A DNA stretch of 64,000 bases from an uncultured Porphyromonadaceae bacterium. GTDB lineage: Bacteria; Bacteroidota; Bacteroidia; Bacteroidales; Muribaculaceae. The notes beneath the pieces are model-generated. The model was not told the origin of the DNA, searched no databases, and was given only the letters and a program-made list of their open reading frames with translations. Below are positions 9,514 through 17,234 of the stretch, piece after piece (position 1 is the first letter of the stretch; every line of letters begins with the position of its first letter). The translations under genes were made by a program, and so were the position numbers. Location of the stretch: NCBI GenBank assembly GCA_947175265.1, contig CAMWMD010000006.1, forward strand, positions 1 to 64,000, given 5' to 3'.

Positions 9514-10392
9514 ATGAAAAATAAATTGAGAATACTCGTGACCGGAGCAAACGGACAACTCGGCAACTGCATCCGAAATGCCGCAGCCGGCTCCGACGAC
9601 GAATACATATTCACCGATGTCGACGATATCGACATAACGGACCCCGAGGCGGTGGACCTGGGGGTCTCCTGCAACAACATCGATGTAATCGTCAACTGTG
9701 CCGCCTACACCAACGTGGACAAGGCCGAGGAACAGCCGGAGTTCGCCGAACTCCTGAACGCCGCCGCTGTGCGTAATCTCGCAGAGGCTGCCAGGAAAAA
9801 TGATGCGACTCTCATCCACATATCCACGGATTACGTGTTCGGCGGTAACGCCGGGAATACTCCGCATTCGGAGGAGGAGGCCGTGAACCCCACGGGGGTG
9901 TATGGAGTGACAAAACTACACGGTGAGCAGGCTGCCCTGGAGTCAGGTGCCAACGTGCTCATTTTCCGCACCGCATGGCTATACTCGGAGTATGGGAAGA
10001 ATTTTGTCAAGACCATGCTCAATCTCACGGCCACAAAACCATCCCTCAACGTCGTATTCGACCAGATCGGCAGCCCGACCTACGCGCAGGACCTCGCCGA
10101 TATGATTGTGGGGATAATCTCCCGGAGGGCATACGCCGACAATCCCGGTATCTACCACTATTCAAACGAGGGAGTATGCTCATGGTATGACTTCACGAAA
10201 CACATCGCCGAGATGGCGGGGAATGACAGTTGCGATATCCAGCCCTGCCACAGCGATGAGTTCCCTTCACCCGTGGTGCGTCCCCCTTTCTCCGTCCTCG
10301 ACAAGACAAAGGTCAAGGAGACATTTGGAGTCGCAGTCCCCTACTGGGTGGATTCTCTCCGCAAGTGCATCCGCAACCTCATGACCTCCTGA
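9514..10392 (+). CDS. rfbD: dTDP-4-dehydrorhamnose reductase
   Basis: This 292-residue SDR-type enzyme uses NAD(P)H to form dTDP-L-rhamnose, the last step. The ATG at 9514 is preferred because the nucleotide-binding motif ILVTGANGQLG follows within a few residues; the frame is open back to 9463, but that extension has no family counterpart. ISTDYVFGG, the YGVTK catalytic pair (tyrosine about 130, lysine about 134) and RTAWLYSEYGKNF are present. The gap from rfbC is about 108 bp and holds no other gene. Confidence 0.95.
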   Translation: MKNKLRILVTGANGQLGNCIRNAAAGSDDEYIFTDVDDIDITDPEAVDLGVSCNNIDVIVNCAAYTNVDKAEEQPEFAELLNAAAVRNLAEAARKNDATLIHISTDYVFGGNAGNTPHSEEEAVNPTGVYGVTKLHGEQAALESGANVLIFRTAWLYSEYGKNFVKTMLNLTATKPSLNVVFDQIGSPTYAQDLADMIVGIISRRAYADNPGIYHYSNEGVCSWYDFTKHIAEMAGNDSCDIQPCHSDEFPSPVVRPPFSVLDKTKVKETFGVAVPYWVDSLRKCIRNLMTS

Positions 10393-10422
10393 CCATCTCC
10401 AAAACATTAAAGAACTTCCATA

Positions 10423-11553
10423 ATGAAAAATATACTCATAACCGGCGGCGCGGGTTTCATCGGCTCACATGTGGTCCGCCTGTTCGTCAACAAATATCCC
10501 GACTACCGCATCGTCAATCTTGACAAACTCACATACGCCGGAAACCTCGCAAACCTCAAGGATATCGAGGATAAGCCTAACTATACGTTTGTTCGCGCTG
10601 ACATCGCCGACCTTGAGGAGATGAGGCGCATAATCCGCCAATATGAGATCGACGGCATTATCCATCTCGCTGCCGAGAGCCATGTCGACCGCTCAATAAA
10701 GGATCCCTTCACTTTCGCACGCACAAACGTGATGGGCACGCTCGCACTGCTCCAGGCAGCCAAGGAATATTGGGAGGAGTCGCCTGAAAAATATGAGGGG
10801 AAACTATTCTACCACATCTCAACCGACGAGGTCTACGGCGCGCTTGAGCTGACACATCCCGAGGGTGTCCCCGCACCTTTCACTACAAAAGCCTCGAGCG
10901 AGGATGACATGGCATACGGCACCGAGTTCTTCGTAGAGACCACGAAGTACAATCCCCATTCGCCGTACTCCGCCTCCAAGGCCTCGAGCGACCATTTCGT
11001 CCGCGCATACCATGACACCTACGGTATGCCCACCCTCGTGACCAACTGCTCGAACAATTACGGGCCCTACCAGTTCCCCGAGAAACTAATCCCGCTTTTC
11101 ATCAACAATATCAGGCACGGAAAGCCCCTGCCGGTCTATGGAAAGGGTGAGAACGTGCGTGACTGGCTATTCGTAGAGGACCATGCACGTGCGATCGACC
11201 TCATATTCCACAAGGGGAAGGTGGCCGAGACCTACAACATCGGCGGTTTCAACGAATGGAAGAACATCGACCTGATAAAGGTCATAATAAAGACGGTCGA
11301 CCGTATGCTCGGGAATCCCGAGGGCACGTCGGAGAAACTCATCACCTTCGTGACCGACCGCCTCGGACACGACATGAGGTATGCCATTGATTCCCGCAAA
11401 CTCCAGAGCGAACTCGGCTGGGAGCCCAGCCTCCAGTTTGAGGAGGGTATCGAGAAGACCGTGCGCTGGTATCTCGACAACCAGGAATGGATGGACAACA
11501 TAACCTCCGGAGAATACGAGAAATACTACGCCTCAATGTACGGCGATAAGTAA
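10423..11553 (+). CDS. rfbB: dTDP-glucose 4,6-dehydratase
   Basis: This 376-residue extended SDR enzyme converts dTDP-glucose to dTDP-4-keto-6-deoxyglucose, the second step of the pathway. ITGGAGFIGSHVV binds NAD, HLAAESHVDRS and FYHISTDEVYG carry the catalytic acid/base region, and YSASK supplies tyrosine 182 and lysine 186. NCSNNYGPYQFPEKLIPL and RDWLFVEDHARAI bind the sugar nucleotide. It is slightly longer than the E. coli enzyme (about 360) because of an insert around residues 145-165, common in Bacteroidota homologues. A terminator follows. Confidence 0.97.
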   Translation: MKNILITGGAGFIGSHVVRLFVNKYPDYRIVNLDKLTYAGNLANLKDIEDKPNYTFVRADIADLEEMRRIIRQYEIDGIIHLAAESHVDRSIKDPFTFARTNVMGTLALLQAAKEYWEESPEKYEGKLFYHISTDEVYGALELTHPEGVPAPFTTKASSEDDMAYGTEFFVETTKYNPHSPYSASKASSDHFVRAYHDTYGMPTLVTNCSNNYGPYQFPEKLIPLFINNIRHGKPLPVYGKGENVRDWLFVEDHARAIDLIFHKGKVAETYNIGGFNEWKNIDLIKVIIKTVDRMLGNPEGTSEKLITFVTDRLGHDMRYAIDSRKLQSELGWEPSLQFEEGIEKTVRWYLDNQEWMDNITSGEYEKYYASMYGDK

Positions 11554-11597
11554 AATCACCGGTCTCCGTGTGATATTCCCATCACAAAAATAGCAGC

Positions 11598-11625
11598 AAA
11601 AGCACTCCGGGGGAGTGCTTTTGTC
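11598..11625 (+). terminator. Rho-independent terminator after rfbB
   Basis: An 11-bp stem, AAAAGCACTCC paired with GGAGTGCTTTT around a GG-centred loop, lies 45 bp after the rfbB stop and runs into a T-rich tract. It marks the end of the polysaccharide/rhamnose block. Confidence 0.85.
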
Positions 11626-11687
11626 GTTTCATACATCCACCCGCAACAATAGCCCTTTTCACCGTTATAATTTTTACAGTTATTAAT

Positions 11688-12080
11688 CAGCTGCTAATTA
11701 TTGATGAACCGGAGTTAAACCTTCATCCTTCACGACAGATACTGCTGGCTCGCCTGCTGACTATGTTGGTGAATAAAGGTCTGAAAGTGATGATCACAAC
11801 CCATAGTGATTACATTCTGCGTGAAATCAATAATATGATGATTCTTAACTCTAAAAGGAATAAACAGGCTGTCAATTCCTTATTGTCCAAATATAATATC
11901 CACAAGGAATCTTTGATTTATGCCGATAAAGTAAGCCTTTTCATCGCAAAGAGAGAGCTCGTAAAATTAAAAGGAGCGCAGAGAAGAAAAAGAATCGACA
12001 CCTTAGTAGGAATTGACAAGGAGGGAAAATATGGATTCACCCACACGGTATTTGACCAAATACCGAAGTGTTTGGATTAA
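11688..12080 (+). pseudogene. AAA15/AAA21-type ATPase, 5'-truncated remnant
   Basis: The frame reads LLIIDEPELNLHP (Walker B, about 11691-11730), then ITTHSDYILREINNM (H-loop, about 11790-11832), which are the C-terminal hallmarks of OLD/RecF-like AAA ATPases found in defence and toxin systems. Nothing upstream supplies a P-loop: the region before 11690 has no matching sequence and ends at the rfbB terminator. The remaining tail runs to TAA 12078-12080. It is therefore a broken gene missing most of its N-terminal part. The first usable ATG (11763) falls after the Walker B motif. Confidence 0.75.
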
Positions 12081-12096
12081 TATAAAATTGACCTAC

Positions 12097-12447
12097 TTAT
12101 TCGCCGCAGCTGTCGAGGCCGAGTTGAACCGGTTCTTCATCCTCGGGCGTTTCACTTTCCGGTTTCGGGGGTATCCTTTTTATCAGTTTTGCCGGATTAC
12201 CTGCGACAATTGTATCTGCCTCGACATCTTTCGTCACCACACTGGCTGCACCGACCACTGCATTATCCCCTATCTTGACACTCACACGACTGTTCTCCCC
12301 CATCGTTGGGAAAATCTCGTGCATCAAGTCAGTATACTCAGCCGTTCCGGGCATGGTATTGTTGAATCTGAATATCAGTTGTGCGTGTTTGTTTGCAAGG
12401 GCCAACTCCTCCTCAGTTTGTTTGGTAACATCGATTCTTATTTCCAT
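12097..12447 (-). pseudogene. Maltose/galactoside O-acetyltransferase-like gene with internal deletion
   Basis: The 116-residue frame joins the typical N-terminus of a Bacteroidota sugar O-acetyltransferase (ALANKHAQLIFRFNNTMPG, then FPTMGENSR) directly to its C-terminal end (VVGAASVVTKDV, then VAGNPAKLIKRI). The central beta-helix, about 80 residues with the catalytic histidine, is missing while the frame is kept. Intact homologues are about 185-200 residues. The product, if made, should lack activity. It faces the ATPase remnant tail to tail. Confidence 0.7.
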
Positions 12448-12561
12448 ATCCTTAAATGTTTCAGTTTACACGCCACATTGGGGCAAATGCCGTGCTTTCA
12501 CCCGGAACGCTCCTCAAACCAAACACTATAGTAAGACATCTTCAATTAATCGAACAAGATA

Positions 12562-12948
12562 ATGAAACTGAATAAAGTACACCATATCGCAATCATAGCA
12601 TCCGATTATGCCCGAAGTCTCGCGTTTTACACTGACATTCTCGGTCTTTCAGTAATAGCCGAGAATTATCGTTCAGAACGTGGTTCATATAAGATTGATT
12701 TAGCCCTTGACGGTGAATATATCGTTGAACTTTTCTCTTTTCCCAACCCTCCTTTAAGGGTGAGCAGACCGGAAGCTGCCGGTCTCCGTCACTTGGCCTT
12801 CGAGGTTGACGACTTAGACTACTCTGTTCATTAATTGGACGCCAAGGGTGTGACCCACGAAGAAGTGCGAACTGATGAATACACCGGGAAACGATTTGTC
12901 TTCTTTCAGGATCCTGACGGTCTCCCAATCGAGTTTTACGAACAATAA
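12562..12948 (+). pseudogene. VOC/glyoxalase-like gene with in-frame TAA
   Basis: The reading frame encodes a glyoxalase/bleomycin-resistance (VOC) protein of the YaeR type: VHHIAIIASDYARSLAFY at the start and, after a TAA at 12832-12834, VRTDEYTGKRFVFFQDPDG and PIEFYEQ before the true end at 12946-12948. Both halves are in the same frame, so a single nonsense change explains the break. The first half alone (90 residues) lacks the last metal-binding glutamate region. It could be a recent pseudogene or a sequencing error. The full length, 128 codons with the stop, matches the family. Confidence 0.8.
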
Positions 12949-12992
12949 ACTTCCTTAACCATAATCGCAAACAGGTTGCACCACCATCTTTA

Positions 12993-13000
12993 TACCTTTG
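12993..13000 (+). promoter_or_regulatory. Possible -7 element before the P-type ATPase
   Basis: TACCTTTG fits the Bacteroidota TAnnTTTG -7 box about 100 bp before the ATPase start. No convincing TTTG -33 box is found 19-20 nt upstream, so this is a weak call. Confidence 0.35.
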
Positions 13001-13102
13001 CAGCGAAAAAAGGATAATCACTTTCCTTATGGGTGGGGCATTGGATTTTAGTATAAAATCGCTATGCCTTCGCTCAAGGATAAGGAGAAAAATCAGGAAG
13101 AT

Positions 13103-15013
13103 ATGAATAAAAAACAACGCCATACGCTCGCAAGGATAGTCATAGCGATAATTCTGACTGTCGCCTTACAGTTTCTGAATCTCGGAGGATGGTTGATGCT
13201 TTCGTTATACCTGATGGTTTACCTGATCATAGGATACGACATTCTGATCAAGGCGTGGCGAGGGATACTCAACGGGAGGGTGTTTGATGAGAATTTCCTG
13301 ATGACGGTAGCCACTATGGGGGCGTTCGCATTGGCCATATATGAGAAAAGCGGCGACTACCTTGAGGCTATCGCAGTGATGCTGTTCTATCAGGTAGGTG
13401 AATTTTTCCAAAGTTACGCAGTCGGGAAAAGCAGACGCAACATAGCGGCATTGATGGATATTCGCCCTGACTATGCCAATATATATGAAAACGGGGGGAT
13501 TGTTAAGGTTGATCCTGACGATGTGGAGACAGGAAGCACTATAGTTGTGCAACCGGGTGAAAAGATACCCATTGACGGCATCGTGCTCTCAGGAGAATCC
13601 TCACTGAATACCTCTGCCCTGACCGGGGAATCTTTACCGCGTGAAGTAGCCAAAGGCGACGAGGTAATCAGTGGAAGTGTCAATCTCTCGGGAGTGCTCG
13701 AGATACGCACTACAAAAGAATTCGGAGATTCCACCGTGTCGAAGATTCTTGAACTTGTGGAAGACTCGGCTTCAAGGAAATCCAAATCGGAGACCTTCAT
13801 TGCGAAGTTTGCGAGAATATATACTCCTGCCGTATGTTACGGAGCCTTGGCACTCGCCCTTCTCCCTCCCGTTTTCATGATGATCTTCAAGGGAGCCCCC
13901 TTCGATTTCTCCACTTTCGAGACTTGGATATATCGGGCGCTTGTTTTCCTCGTCATAAGTTGTCCGTGTGCGCTGGTGGTCAGCATACCCCTCTCCTTTT
14001 TCGCCGGAATAGGTGGAGCAAGCCGGGAAGGTATTCTTGTGAAAGGTGCCAATATCCTTGAGACGCTCTCCAAAGTGAAGACAGTGGTGTTCGACAAAAC
14101 AGGGACATTGACCCGAGGTGTGTTTGAGGTGAACGCCTTTCATGATAATGACGACAAGGATCTTGACGAGCGCAAGGCCGTGATTCTTGAGTATGCCGCT
14201 ATCGCGGAATCACCCTCCTCCCACCCTATTGCCAAATCCTTACTGCGCGCATACGGCCGCAAGATTGACCGTAGCAGGCTTTCGGATGTGAAGGAATACA
14301 GCGGACATGGAGTGACAGCCGTGATAGACGGACGTCAGGTGGCTGCCGGAAATGAGAAACTCATGAGACGCCTCGGTATCGAGCCTTGTCATTGTCATTC
14401 CGCCGGAACTATCGTCCACATAGCTATCGATAACAAGTATGCCGGGCATATTGTGCTTGGTGATGTGGTGAAACCAACATCAGCCGCGGCCATAAACGAC
14501 CTCCACCGCTCCGGTGTGACTGAAACCGTAATGCTTACGGGAGACACGGCAAAAGTAGCGGAAGAGACAGCCGGGAAATTGGGTATCGATAAGGTGTTCA
14601 GCCAACTCCTACCCGCCGATAAGGTGAAGATTCTTGAGGATATTCTTCAAGAAAAGAGGAATTGCGGGAAAGTGGCTTTCGCCGGCGACGGAATCAACGA
14701 TGCCCCTGTACTCACCCGTGCCGATATCGGCATCGCTATGGGTGCCATAGGAAGCGACGCGGCTATAGAGGCAGCGGATGTAGTCCTTATGGATGATGAT
14801 CCCTTGAAGATAGGGAAAGCGATACGGATATCAAGGAAATGTCTGCGCATAGTGTGGGAGAATATAGTCATGGCCATAGGAATCAAGGGTATATGCCTTA
14901 TCCTGAGCATATTTGGCATTGTGAATATGTGGCTCGCCATATTCGCGGATGTAGGAGTGATGATTCTCGCAGTCCTGAATGCGATAAGAGCCATGTACGT
15001 CAAAAGAATCTGA
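13103..15013 (+). CDS. zntA: Zn/Cd/Pb-translocating P1B-type ATPase without N-terminal metal-binding domain
   Basis: This 636-residue pump (ATG 13103 preferred; the frame is open to 13064) exports soft divalent metals using ATP. Motifs in order: LTGES (actuator), SCPCALVV (transmembrane CPC, first cysteine codon at 13961), DKTGTLT (phosphorylated aspartate, codon at 14093), a SSHPIAKSLL histidine-proline motif, TGDTAKVAEE and GDGINDAP. The final two helices have N-x-x-x-A-x-x-x-K and FADVGVMILAVLNAIR, the P1B-2 (Zn/Cd/Pb) pattern rather than copper. It lacks the usual N-terminal HMA domain and starts with a short basic tail. The exact metal is inference. Confidence 0.9.
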   Translation: MNKKQRHTLARIVIAIILTVALQFLNLGGWLMLSLYLMVYLIIGYDILIKAWRGILNGRVFDENFLMTVATMGAFALAIYEKSGDYLEAIAVMLFYQVGEFFQSYAVGKSRRNIAALMDIRPDYANIYENGGIVKVDPDDVETGSTIVVQPGEKIPIDGIVLSGESSLNTSALTGESLPREVAKGDEVISGSVNLSGVLEIRTTKEFGDSTVSKILELVEDSASRKSKSETFIAKFARIYTPAVCYGALALALLPPVFMMIFKGAPFDFSTFETWIYRALVFLVISCPCALVVSIPLSFFAGIGGASREGILVKGANILETLSKVKTVVFDKTGTLTRGVFEVNAFHDNDDKDLDERKAVILEYAAIAESPSSHPIAKSLLRAYGRKIDRSRLSDVKEYSGHGVTAVIDGRQVAAGNEKLMRRLGIEPCHCHSAGTIVHIAIDNKYAGHIVLGDVVKPTSAAAINDLHRSGVTETVMLTGDTAKVAEETAGKLGIDKVFSQLLPADKVKILEDILQEKRNCGKVAFAGDGINDAPVLTRADIGIAMGAIGSDAAIEAADVVLMDDDPLKIGKAIRISRKCLRIVWENIVMAIGIKGICLILSIFGIVNMWLAIFADVGVMILAVLNAIRAMYVKRI

Positions 15014-15061
15014 AGCCGATAGGAAAAAATATGACTCTAAGCCACAAGAACCCGTAAACAT

Positions 15062-15092
15062 TTTGTTTTTCCGGTTACTCTTACTATTTTTG
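15062..15092 (+). promoter_or_regulatory. Bacteroidota promoter for the cupin gene
   Basis: TTTG at 15062-15065 and TATTTTTG at 15085-15092 are 19 nt apart, matching the -33/-7 consensus. The expected start site gives a leader of roughly 60 nt. Confidence 0.65.
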
Positions 15093-15156
15093 CAACGCAC
15101 AATGGATAGCGGCTTCCAACCGCAAAGTTAATAACTATTTTAAAGACTCGGAAATT

Positions 15157-15567
15157 ATGAATGAAATCAAGATTCTGAACGAGGGTGAGAAATTCTCCCA
15201 TGCCTCAGTAGGCACTCTTCACGGGTTCGAGGGGAAACAGTTTGTAAAGGATGCAACAGGAGCGACATCATGTGAAATCTCTTTCGGAACTCTGCCTAAA
15301 GATACTGCCGTACCTTTCTTCCATTCCCATAAGGGGAACGAGGAGAACTATATCATCCTTTCGGGAGCAGGTAAGTTTCAGGTGAATGATGAAGTGTTTG
15401 ACATTGCTGAAGGCTCAGTAATCCGCGTGGCTACAAACTGCGACCGTAATCTGAAATGCACCTCAGAAGAGCCTATGACGTATATCTGCATCCAGGCGAA
15501 AGAGGGAAGTCTTGGTGGCTACACTATGACGGATGCTGAAATCACAGAGCGTGAAAATCTGCTTTAA
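15157..15567 (+). CDS. Small cupin-domain protein
   Basis: The 136-residue single-domain cupin has the first cupin motif FFHSHKGNEENYIILSGAG (two histidines, glutamate) and a second, weaker motif near IAEGSVIRVATNCDRN, where the usual histidine is replaced by cysteine or asparagine. Such proteins bind a metal or small ligand, and no substrate can be named. It has its own promoter and shares a terminator with the convergent FNT channel gene. The length is normal for stand-alone cupins. Confidence 0.8.
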   Translation: MNEIKILNEGEKFSHASVGTLHGFEGKQFVKDATGATSCEISFGTLPKDTAVPFFHSHKGNEENYIILSGAGKFQVNDEVFDIAEGSVIRVATNCDRNLKCTSEEPMTYICIQAKEGSLGGYTMTDAEITERENLL

Positions 15568-15603
15568 CCGAGACTCCGAAACATTCAGAAAACAGATAAA
15601 GAG

Positions 15604-15645
15604 AGAGGAAGTATGGTAATGTGCCCTACTTCCTCTTTCCTTTTT
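15604..15645. terminator. Bidirectional terminator between cupin and FNT channel
   Basis: AGAGGAAGTA (15604-15613) pairs with TACTTCCTCT (15627-15636). A T-rich run follows on the plus strand and A-rich sequence precedes it, so it can serve both convergent genes. Confidence 0.75.
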
Positions 15646-15654
15646 CTTATTCTT

Positions 15655-16449
15655 TCAATTTCTTTCCCTATGGAGATACCAATGAAGACAACCGACAAAC
15701 AGTGCGCCCCCTATTATGTTTCCTATTGTGGCGGGAATCAAATTTCTCCAAATGCATTCCCACGCCGTAATCGGAGCCCCCTCCATCATGGCAAGCGGCA
15801 GATAAAACATATTCGCTATGCAATGTTCATACCCGAGAACCACAAAGGCCATGACAGGGAGCCAGCATCCGAACGCCTTCTCCAACAGATTATGACCTGC
15901 GAGGGCAAGCCACACACCGAGACACACAAACCAGTTGGCACCGATACCTTTTAAAAAGACCGTAAGCCACCCCATCGATGTTTTGGCAATCCCAATCTTT
16001 ATAATGGCGGAATGCCATGGGTCAGATGCCGTAAGACCGGTCTGGTAAACGAATAAGTAGGTAAAAAGGACCGCCCCTATAAAGTTGCCCACATATACCA
16101 AGCTCCAGTTTGCCAGAACTGAAGTGAAACCATATTTCCTTTCCATGTATGCAGGTATCAGCATGGCATTATTTCCGGTGAAAAGTTCCGCGCCAAGTAC
16201 CACTACCAGGATGAGTCCGACTGGGAAGGTCGCCCCCGCAAGAATTTTACATAACGAAGGATTCTCTGAGGATATTCCCTGGAATCCGAACCCCACTGTC
16301 AGGGAGAGTATGCCGCCGATGGCTATGAAGATGCCGGCTGCGATGGCAGCCACCAACAGTCGCCGGGGATGACGCACAGTTGTTTCTATCTTGCCACTCG
16401 CAACTCTTATCGAGGCGTTCAATATCTCTGCCGGAGTTTTAATTTGCAT
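15655..16449 (-). CDS. Formate/nitrite transporter family channel (FocA/NirC)
   Basis: This 264-residue membrane protein has six helices with the FNT arrangement: TPAEILNA at the start, GFGFQG, GAELFTGNNAMLIPAY, NWSLVYVGNFIGAVLFTYLF, GIGANWFVCLGVWLA and NLIPATIGNIIGGALFVG. FNT channels pass formate, nitrite or hydrosulfide across the inner membrane. The ATG at 16449 is chosen because a promoter occupies 16476-16507, which would lie inside the gene if the upstream TTG at 16506 were used. No neighbouring formate or nitrite enzyme shows which anion it carries. Confidence 0.9.
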   Translation of the reverse strand: MQIKTPAEILNASIRVASGKIETTVRHPRRLLVAAIAAGIFIAIGGILSLTVGFGFQGISSENPSLCKILAGATFPVGLILVVVLGAELFTGNNAMLIPAYMERKYGFTSVLANWSLVYVGNFIGAVLFTYLFVYQTGLTASDPWHSAIIKIGIAKTSMGWLTVFLKGIGANWFVCLGVWLALAGHNLLEKAFGCWLPVMAFVVLGYEHCIANMFYLPLAMMEGAPITAWECIWRNLIPATIGNIIGGALFVGCLHWYLHRERN

Positions 16450-16475
16450 GATGTTTGGAATGACTGATTGAACTG

Positions 16476-16507
16476 CAAAATTAATATTTTCCTGATAATT
16501 GCCCAAA
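16476..16507 (-). promoter_or_regulatory. Bacteroidota promoter for the FNT channel gene
   Basis: On the minus strand TTTG (16507-16504) and TAATTTTG (16483-16476) are 20 nt apart. The position supports translation from 16449. Confidence 0.65.
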
Positions 16508-16629
16508 TCATACGCTTAACTCTGAATCATTTCGAAACCTGCTTTTAATTTCGACTGAAATAACTTTCAATGCTGTTTTGTCGTTATCATAGAGAACCAG
16601 ATTCCTCATGAAAATAAAAATTTATCATT

Positions 16630-17121
16630 ATGGAAAGAGTCCTCATAATCGGATGTCCCGGTGCCGGGAAATCCTCCTTCGGTCGCAAATTGGCAAAGAT
16701 TACCGGTCTACCTTTGTTTCATCTTGACTTGATTTGGCATAAGGCTGACAGAACCACCTCCTCATTCGAAGAGTTTGACGACAAACTTGAGGATATACTG
16801 ACGGAAGACAAATGGATTATCGACGGTAACTATAAACGCACCCTCTGTTTGAGACTCCTGTATGCCGACACAGTATTCTTTTTTGATATTCCTACGGAAT
16901 TATGCCTTCAGGGGGCCATCGATCGTCTCGGGGAAGAGAGACCCGACATGCCTTGGCACGATACGGAACTCAGCGACGAATTCCGGCAATGGATACTGAA
17001 TTTCCGTGAGACACAGCTCCCGGTCATCGAGTTTCTCCTCAAACACTATGATGGAATCCTTTTAAGATTTAAAACCAGGGAAGAAGCAAATGAATTTCTG
17101 GATAACCTTAAGAAAATTTAA
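16630..17121 (+). CDS. Small P-loop kinase-like protein (AAA/FlaR-type)
   Basis: The 163-residue protein has a Walker A motif GCPGAGKSSFGRKLA at residues 8-22, followed by PLFHLDLIWHKADR and WIIDGNYKRT, the pattern of adenylate-kinase-like proteins often annotated as topology modulation protein FlaR. VFFFDIP and the lid-like RLGEERPDMPW follow. The substrate is unknown; a nucleotide or small-molecule kinase role is family-based inference. It is transcribed alone and ends at a strong hairpin. Confidence 0.8.
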   Translation: MERVLIIGCPGAGKSSFGRKLAKITGLPLFHLDLIWHKADRTTSSFEEFDDKLEDILTEDKWIIDGNYKRTLCLRLLYADTVFFFDIPTELCLQGAIDRLGEERPDMPWHDTELSDEFRQWILNFRETQLPVIEFLLKHYDGILLRFKTREEANEFLDNLKKI

Positions 17122-17158
17122 AGGAGTCTGGTAACTTGTAACACCGGACTCCTTTAAA
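17118..17158. terminator. Hairpin terminator after the P-loop kinase
   Basis: TTTAAAGGAGTC overlaps the stop codon and pairs with GACTCCTTTAAA (17147-17158) around a 17-nt loop. It lies between convergent genes and could act in both directions. Confidence 0.7.
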
Positions 17159-17234
17159 TTTCATAATATCTACTTTACCATAAAACATTTCGGAGTCTAT
17201 CCAAAATTTGAAACACTCCTACTTAACTTTAGTT

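Noticed and set aside
12201..12212. TGCGACAATTG, a partial match to the AraC-type repeat
   Set aside because: Single copy, inside the broken acetyltransferase coding sequence, no second repeat 21-22 bp away.
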